A stretch of DNA of 64,000 nucleotides from Polytrichum commune (taxonomy: Eukaryota; Streptophyta; Polytrichopsida; Polytrichales; Polytrichaceae), in NCBI GenBank assembly GCA_950295325.1, contig OX485808.1, positions 29,098,527 through 29,162,526 on the forward strand, in the 5' to 3' direction. A program made the translations under genes and the position numbers. Every line of letters starts with the position of its first letter. Positions within the stretch are counted from its first letter, which is position 1. The notes beneath the pieces were generated by a model. It saw only the letters and a list, made by a program, of their open reading frames with translations, was not told the origin of the DNA and ran no database searches. Below are positions 57,701 to 64,000 of the stretch, one piece after another.

Positions 57701-60700
57701 ATAGATTGATGAGAAATCCAAATGTATGCTTTAATAAAAGTAAAAGGGTTCCATCTACCACCACAAAGTAAGAGTCCACACCAACATCTTCATAAACAAA
57801 GGAGCATTCAAACTTGCCAAGCTAGGTGCAACCCAACACAAACTAAATACCCAAATCAACACTCACCTAGACCACACAAGCCCACTCTTGCATTCTAAAA
57901 TTGACTCTACCCAACACTAGGAATGTCATTGTAGGAAAAAATTAAGAAATCACTCAAGGTTAGATATAGATCCCTATTAAGCTTTAAAATTATAAGTGTA
58001 ATGTTTTTACTTCAAACTTAGAGACAAATTAATATCATTGGCACATTATTGAAACTTTAAGATAGAGGAGTAAAAGTCTTGATTTGCATATCAATGATCA
58101 TGCTATACCCTACATTTAATACATGCCTCATTTTATGATATGAGGCGCAATGGATTTTGGCAAACAAAAGGGACAATGACTGGCAAGGTTGTGCTAGATG
58201 CATAGTTGTGGCAAAACTTTATATTGCCAGTATCCTTAAGCATGAATAGAAGCAAAAATACTCGAAGACTTTATCATTAGGCTAGAAAAATTTGTCAAAA
58301 CAGTATATAGTTTATCATGGTGGGAATTGTTTGGTTGTCAACTAGTCACTTGAATTATACTTGAACTACAAATTAAGATGACTTTGCTTTTCTAGTAACA
58401 TTGCTCAACTCCAACTCCCAAGTACCATACCTTGGAGATATTTTGAACGGTGCCTCATTTATTATAAATCATTTTGATATTCGGTTTTAGAATGTACATG
58501 GCATTCATGATTTTGTTGTTGATCTTAAACTTCATTGCATTCTCATAGATTTTTCCTTCAATCATTGTCCAACCAATTTTTGTAGAGGGGGTAGAAATGA
58601 TAAATTAACATCAAATAAATGTTAAATAAACTCAAAATTCCATATGTTCAAAATAAAGTATTAAAGCCTCACATGATTAAAAGAATACAAATAAGATTGT
58701 GATAGAGGTCCCCAAATTCCAAGTTATGAGACCCCATTATAATTGTCTTCAAATGTATATATAGGGACAATACACATACTAGTCTGAGACCCAACACCAC
58801 ACCAACAAATTTGTATGACACTTGAAACCATACATCCAATAATAGTACAATAAACAAATCACCACACACATTATACCATGATACCCAAACGTTGCCAAAT
58901 AAAACAACCACCCCCGCATAAATCAAAGTCCCTCCAACCACTATTGGACCACCTCATAATGCACAAATGCACAAACTTCACAAACTTTGAAGTCCATATG
59001 CACCCAACATGAACATGGTAATGAAAGAAACCCAATTAATGGCTGGAGAGACAAACTCCAATTATTCATGACAATGTATGATTAAGGTAGCCAAAAACAT
59101 GAACCAAATAGTGTTGGTATCTTTATTTGTGATTTATGAATTGTATTGTCAAATGTTTATTTTCTTAAAATTAATTATTGAGACCATTTATAAGTTGTTT
59201 GTTTGAATATGGACATTTACCAAATTGGGGGGGGGGGGATTGTCCCCTACATGTTCACTTTGAATATCTATGTATAACACCCTATAAGAGCTCAAATGAA
59301 AGAATTGAAGGTCAAAACAACCATTTAAAAGTGTTGGAGTTTCGAGTCAAATCAAAGATGTCCTTCCATATAAATGTTTGCTTTGGAGTGAACATTCAAA
59401 AGAAAGTTCTACAAGTTGAAATTTAAGGTGCATCCATGCATTTGGAACTGGCAATGTTGTTTTTATTTTCATCAAGTAATTCTATAAACATTTGACTTCA
59501 AATCACATTATATCGTTTGAACTAGCTCCTCGAGTAGGATTCAAAATTGGGTAATATTTATTGCCTTGCAAAGTCTTAGTATTTGTTGTCCTTGTTTGTA
59601 TTTACTCTCTCCCAAACCCATACACATCTTTGATCTTGTTCATAACCGATTAGTGTTGAAAATCAAAGGAAGAAGAATATGCTACATTGAGATTCGACTT
59701 CCAAAACTATCTAGATATATGCAATTGAGTATACAACACAATATTGGGATGGAGGGGCTTTCAAATGAGTATGAGAACAATGTTGGGTGCATGGTGATAA
59801 GAGAATCATCCTAAAGCAAAAGATATAGAACATGGAAGTTGGTGAATACAAATCATTCTCATGCTAGGATCTAAGTGAGTAAAGAGAAGCACTTAAAACC
59901 TGGCAACCATGACATTACAAGCATGCTTCTAGAAAACCAAGTATTTTGAATCGAGGATTATGCTCCATGATTGCCCATTTTTTTTTAATATTTTTTTTAC
60001 TGCTCCCTGAATCAGATATCATCATCAAAGGTTGGGTGGAGCATCGCAAAGCCTTTAATTTATTAAGCACTAAAGCAAGAAACACCTTATAGTACTTCAA
60101 CTCAACCTCAACTCAATGCACAAGACATGGCTTTTGAACACTTGGCTCTAGTACAAATTTTTCCGTGTTGAAATCCATGCTCTTTTGGACCACCATTGGA
60201 CCCGTTTTGACATTTGGGCCATTACTAATTTTACGCTATTAATCTTCTAGATTATAATCACATTCATGTGGTCACGGTGCTATCTTGCTATTTGGTTGGC
60301 CATGTGGAAGGTCTATGAAGCTACTTATTATATGTAGATTCCATTCAAGCTTACTCATAATATCTAGATCCTATATACAACATTGAATGTACAATATAAA
60401 GAAACTTACATTCTCTTTATATTTAATTTAGGGATTCTCTTATAGTGATCTATTTCCCCTCATCCAAATTGTTATATTTTTGGCTACTCATTCAAGCTTG
60501 CACACTAGATTCTAGGTTTATTATTGAATGTCTATGAAGGGATGTTCTATCTTTGTTTGGTTTTAAAGAACTTATAAATCCAGAACTAGATCTAGATCCA
60601 AATGAGAGTCACCTTCCTAAGAAATTACTAGTGTAAAAAGAGAGGGAATGACCGCATACAAGTGTGTATTTCATTCGTCCAACATACAAGCATTGAAATA

Positions 60701-61624
60701 GTAAATGGTCAAAAGTTGATTATTTTTAGTTATTTAGACACCGGATTTAGGTTCAAAGACCCCAAATTACTGTAGTCCAAGTCGTTTGAGATGAAACCAC
60801 CAAATATATATATAAGGGACAAGTTTTTACGTTGGATGGATGAGAGGTACTTTACTTGGTAAATGAACATAACAAAGTAAAAGTGAAATTTGCATATAGA
60901 GTGCTTCAAAGCCATGCCTTTGTGCATTTGTGGTGCAATGAGTTTGTAGCTAGCATACCTTAGTGGGGACCATGATGTCCAAAGTTCGAATCCCTTGGCT
61001 ACCACCCTTGGCCTAACCTTGTCGGTGGCTATGTGCCTTAGGCAACTCATGTGTTGAAGGCCTACCAACATTGTTAAACATGATTTTTTTAAGGAATGAA
61101 TGTGATTGTTTAATTTCTAGAAATGATACCTGAAAATCACTAACAAAATGTGTTGCATAAATTTTCCATGTCGTAACATAGAATTTGTTAATATTTAAGT
61201 AAATTTTGGTTTGTGCCAAAGAGGCATGACCCTTAGCATACGGCCCATATGACACTCTTTGGACCACCTTAGGAGCCATAGACCAAAATATGAGCATGCA
61301 TCAAATGGACCCTTTTTGGTTCTCTTTGTGTCGAAACAAGCATTCAAAAGAGACATATCTTGTACTAGTGAACCTTTCCCTCTTTTTTCCAATGTGTTTG
61401 TTCCTTACAAGTCTCCTAGTCCCTTCTTTTACTTCCTATCATCATATGCTTCTACTTTAGTTTCTTAATATCTATTGCATGTGAACCCTTGCCCCCAACC
61501 ATTAGCCTATGTGAATCAAGGGGTACAGTATAAGGACATTTGAGGGCTCAATTCTTTTACCTTGGCCCACCACACTTGCAAGCTTGCCGAGCTTGAGTTG
61601 TGTGGCAGTTAAAAGCAACTCATA
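57701..61624. other. Long AT-rich intergenic stretch, no gene
   Basis: No supportable gene in 3.9 kb. Minus-strand open frame 58669-58941 is low-complexity antisense of a CCA/ACA-rich tract. 59100-59220 repeats phrases of 55710-55810 (TTTATGAATTGTRTTGTCAA, TTGAGACCATTTRTAAGTTG). A G run lies at 59226-59239. At 60900-61050 a phrase with AAAGTTCGAATCCC resembles a pol III B box but no full tRNA-like structure forms. Confidence 0.4.
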
Positions 61625-62049
61625 CAGTCTACCCTCTATAAATGTTAACCCTCGGGAGTGGATCAAAGTTAACATTTATAGAGGTGTTAACAATTAACAA
61701 TTAACAATTTATTTTTTTGAGCAATATACAAATCTTAACATTTATAAATATAAGCAATTGTGAAGAGTCCTTGTGAGAGAATACCATTCATAAAATTGCA
61801 AACCCAATCAAAACTTTATTCAATATCAAGTTTACAAATCACGGGTGAAGTATGAATCAATGTTTCCATATTATGGTTGTATTTCATTCGCTAACATTTA
61901 TAGAGTCAAATTTACAAAGAAGGGAGTACCATTTTGTTAACAGTTAACACGTTTAACATTTATAGTGTGCAATATGTGGGGAGTAGAAGAAAGTTAACAT
62001 TTAGAGAGGTTTAACACTTATAGGTGTAACATTTATAGAGGGGGGACTG
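61625..62049. mobile_element. Pogo/Emigrant-type MITE with TA target duplication
   Basis: Left end CAGTCTACCCTCTATAAATG then TTAACC; right end GTAACATTTATAGAGGGGGG then ACTG. TA flanks each side (61623-61624 and 62050-62051). The CAGT start, CCTCTATAAAT box and TA duplication match the known ends of plant pogo-like elements such as Arabidopsis Emigrant/Lemi1. At 425 bp with no reading frame it is non-autonomous. The interior repeats TTAACATTTATAGAG-like words at least six times. Confidence 0.85.
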
Positions 62050-62379
62050 TATCTAAATCTCAAATATGCTTACGTAGAAAAGTTGTGAGAATACTTAAAA
62101 GTATAAGGCATTGCAAATTTATCCAATGTAGGAAGATGGAAGGAGGACAATTTTTTTTGATAAATTTATTCCTTAAATTAAAAATATTGTGAGTTTTTCA
62201 AGCCAAAATTTGGTCTAAGCAATATTACCTATGTCCAAAGTTTGCCATTGTTGCTCATTTTAACCACTCGTTCCTCCTCACTTTAGCACTCAAAACCAAT
62301 ACATGTGTCATGGCACTAATTGTTCCTACCTTATCCAATCCCAGCTTGATCAGAGTTTTGGTAACCTATAGATTGCCGA

Positions 62380-63045
62380 TGGGGTCTTGACCGGGAATAG
62401 GTGTCTCTACTATACATATTGTGATCTTTCGGGTTTTCTTTATTTAAACGAGGTATATTCTATTTATTCCTTTAAAATGATGGACAATTTCCACATAGTG
62501 TTGCACTTGAACTAATTATTTCTCAAATTCAATGTATTCATGTGTAACCAAGGTGGATGAGTCCAATTCGTTTAGCTTCCTAAATCGGACACCTATTTAT
62601 GGCTCATAATCGGTGGTACAATTGCTTTAATGGGTGAGTAATACCTGATGATTTAGTCGTCGCCTTGATGATATTTGGGTTAGTCACCTGTGCAAATGTC
62701 AAACTACACCCATCATCCTTCATAATGAGAAGTGCTATCCACTAAGCTATGACATGCTTGATTTTCGTGCCCAAGGCGGGCAAATATGGAGACGGCATGT
62801 GAATGTAAGGCACCGACCAGTGCTCGGGAAGTTTTTGGGCATAGTGGGTCAAGATCCTAGTGGTTCTAAATCCAACCGGTCACATGTTGACATATTCCGA
62901 TTTTGCTTTATTCATTCGGGGTATATTCCACATATTCCTCTAGAATGATCGGTGGTTCTCCTGAAGTCTCCAACTTCAACATGTTATTTCTCAAACTCAA
63001 CTGGTTCATCTGTAACTAACCGTTGGTTCTTCCCAAACATAGGTG
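62380..63045. repeat. Dispersed repeat J (two tandem-like copies)
   Basis: Two related stretches: 62380-62560 (TTGACCGGGAATAGG, GGTTTTCTTTATTTAAACGA, TATTTCTCAAATTCAATG) and 62815-63045 (GGGAAGTTTTTGGGCATAGT, CCAACCGGTCACATGTTGAC, TTTCTCAAACTCAACTGGTT). The second is co-linear with 37280-37490. No coding content is seen. Confidence 0.6.
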
Positions 63046-64000
63046 CCGACCAACTTGTATTGTGGGTATCCTATAATGGAAAAAAACGACAACATTTTAT
63101 CTTACATGTGACCACTTTAGAGATATGAGACAACCAATATTGGCAAATGACCCATGTAAAATTTGCTAATGTCCACTCACACAACATCGAATGATAGAAG
63201 GGTTCCCCCTTAGAACACCGCACTAAGAAGTAGAGAATCTTTGATTTTGAAGCCTAGATCAACACCTTCCTCAACTCCGATTTCAATGATTTCAAATTCT
63301 TTGCTCCTGATTTGCAATTGTTAACATGCTCAAGCTTCTAATGCTCGATCCACCAGCTGAATGATTCCACAAGCTGGAGGTGTCCAGATAAGCCTCATCT
63401 ACCTTAGTGGTTAGTTCCCCCTTTTCAATGTGAGGGATGACCCCCCGTTTACCTGGCCAATGGCAAATTGCAATCCCAAGAGTATTTTGGGTATGTTCGT
63501 TCAAATTCCGGGCCCTTCACAAAGCTCCTAGTGAAGAGCATGACAGAGCACTCACTTGTTGCTGACTTACATCGTGGAATTCTTAGGGTTTCATCGCCGA
63601 CTTTGCAGGGACACAATAACGCCGATTTTTGTTGTAATAAATGGTTAATGCCTTCTAATGTGGAATGTTGCTGGATGGTTCTCTAGTTACTTCATCAGAG
63701 ATAAGTTTCCATTGAGAATGTAGTTTCAAGGAGTTTCAAGTCTTTCTTTCAATTGGACCATCAAGTTGACATTGGCCTCTATCTCACAGAGGCTACCACA
63801 CTCCGCCATTCTAGAGGGTAGGCTGGTTTGAAACCATCCTAATGTACTTTCAGTCTCATTAGCCTTTTCCATTTTCTTGGACTTTAAAGTGAAGTATGTT
63901 TCATTCCAGTTCACGACGGTTTGTCTACATAGGTTGCTTTTGTTTGCTATGTCAAGATTGTGAATATTTGACCTACCCAACATGTGTTGTGGTCCAATTC
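63046..64000. other. Window edge, no gene identified
   Basis: Composition from about 63190 onward is less AT-rich and looks more like genic DNA. Open frames on both strands (63292-63504 minus, 63468-63686 plus, 63726-63983 minus) have no motif I recognise. It may be the edge of a gene or a decayed one continuing beyond the window. Confidence 0.3.

Noticed and set aside
58669-58941. 90-codon hydrophobic minus-strand frame
   Set aside because: It is the reverse of a low-complexity ACC/ACA-rich tract; the membrane-like look is a composition effect.
60900-61050. tRNA-derived SINE
   Set aside because: Only a B-box-like GTTCGAATCCC is present; there is no convincing A box at the right distance and no target duplication.

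Overview
This window is nuclear DNA of a green plant. It carries three intron-rich protein genes with GT-AG introns and no bacterial-type operons, rRNA or tRNA. Two of the genes are plant-type OSCA channels. The degenerate LRR relic (tryptophan/cysteine-rich repeats of the type found in plant NLR genes) also points to a plant, and my impression is a bryophyte or another early-diverging lineage. I cannot fix the species.

Layout. 1-4.8 kb is repeat-rich DNA with no gene: TIR elements, a fold-back repeat and a three-unit tandem array. 4.8-5.4 kb is the probable leader of gene 1 and holds a degenerate tandem repeat with splice-acceptor-like cores. Gene 1 (5387-13371, +) has 13 exons and encodes an 836-residue TRPC4AP/TRUSS-family protein, predicted to be a substrate receptor of a CUL4-DDB1 ubiquitin ligase. 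13.4-17.3 kb holds tandem repeats and a decayed coding relic. 17.4-18.6 kb (-) is a decayed LRR array. Gene 2 (20747-28146, -) and gene 3 (39838-47574, -) are tandem paralogues. Each has 11 coding exons with almost identical exon lengths and phases, and they encode OSCA1-like mechanosensitive/osmosensitive cation channels of 905 and 920 residues. The 11.7 kb between them contains a ~375-bp tandem duplication upstream of gene 2, several TIR elements and a mariner transposase remnant broken by a MITE. 47.6-64 kb has no gene I can support. It is a field of MITE-like elements, including a pogo/Emigrant-type element with TA target duplication, an inverted permuted composite repeat (49674-51027) and a perfect 21-bp-arm hairpin at 51846-51900.

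The two OSCA genes are clearly a local duplication and probably act in the same calcium/osmotic sensing role. They differ in the first extracellular loop (extra glycosylation sequons in gene 3) and in the cytoplasmic tail. Nothing in the sequence ties the TRPC4AP homologue to them functionally. At least nine small non-coding TIR or fold-back families recur in the introns and intergenic DNA, and they are the dominant structural theme. I saw no convincing new multi-gene system. The best candidates for something undescribed are the permuted inverted repeat with duplicated reading frames, the acceptor-like tandem leader of gene 1 and the 55-nt hairpin.
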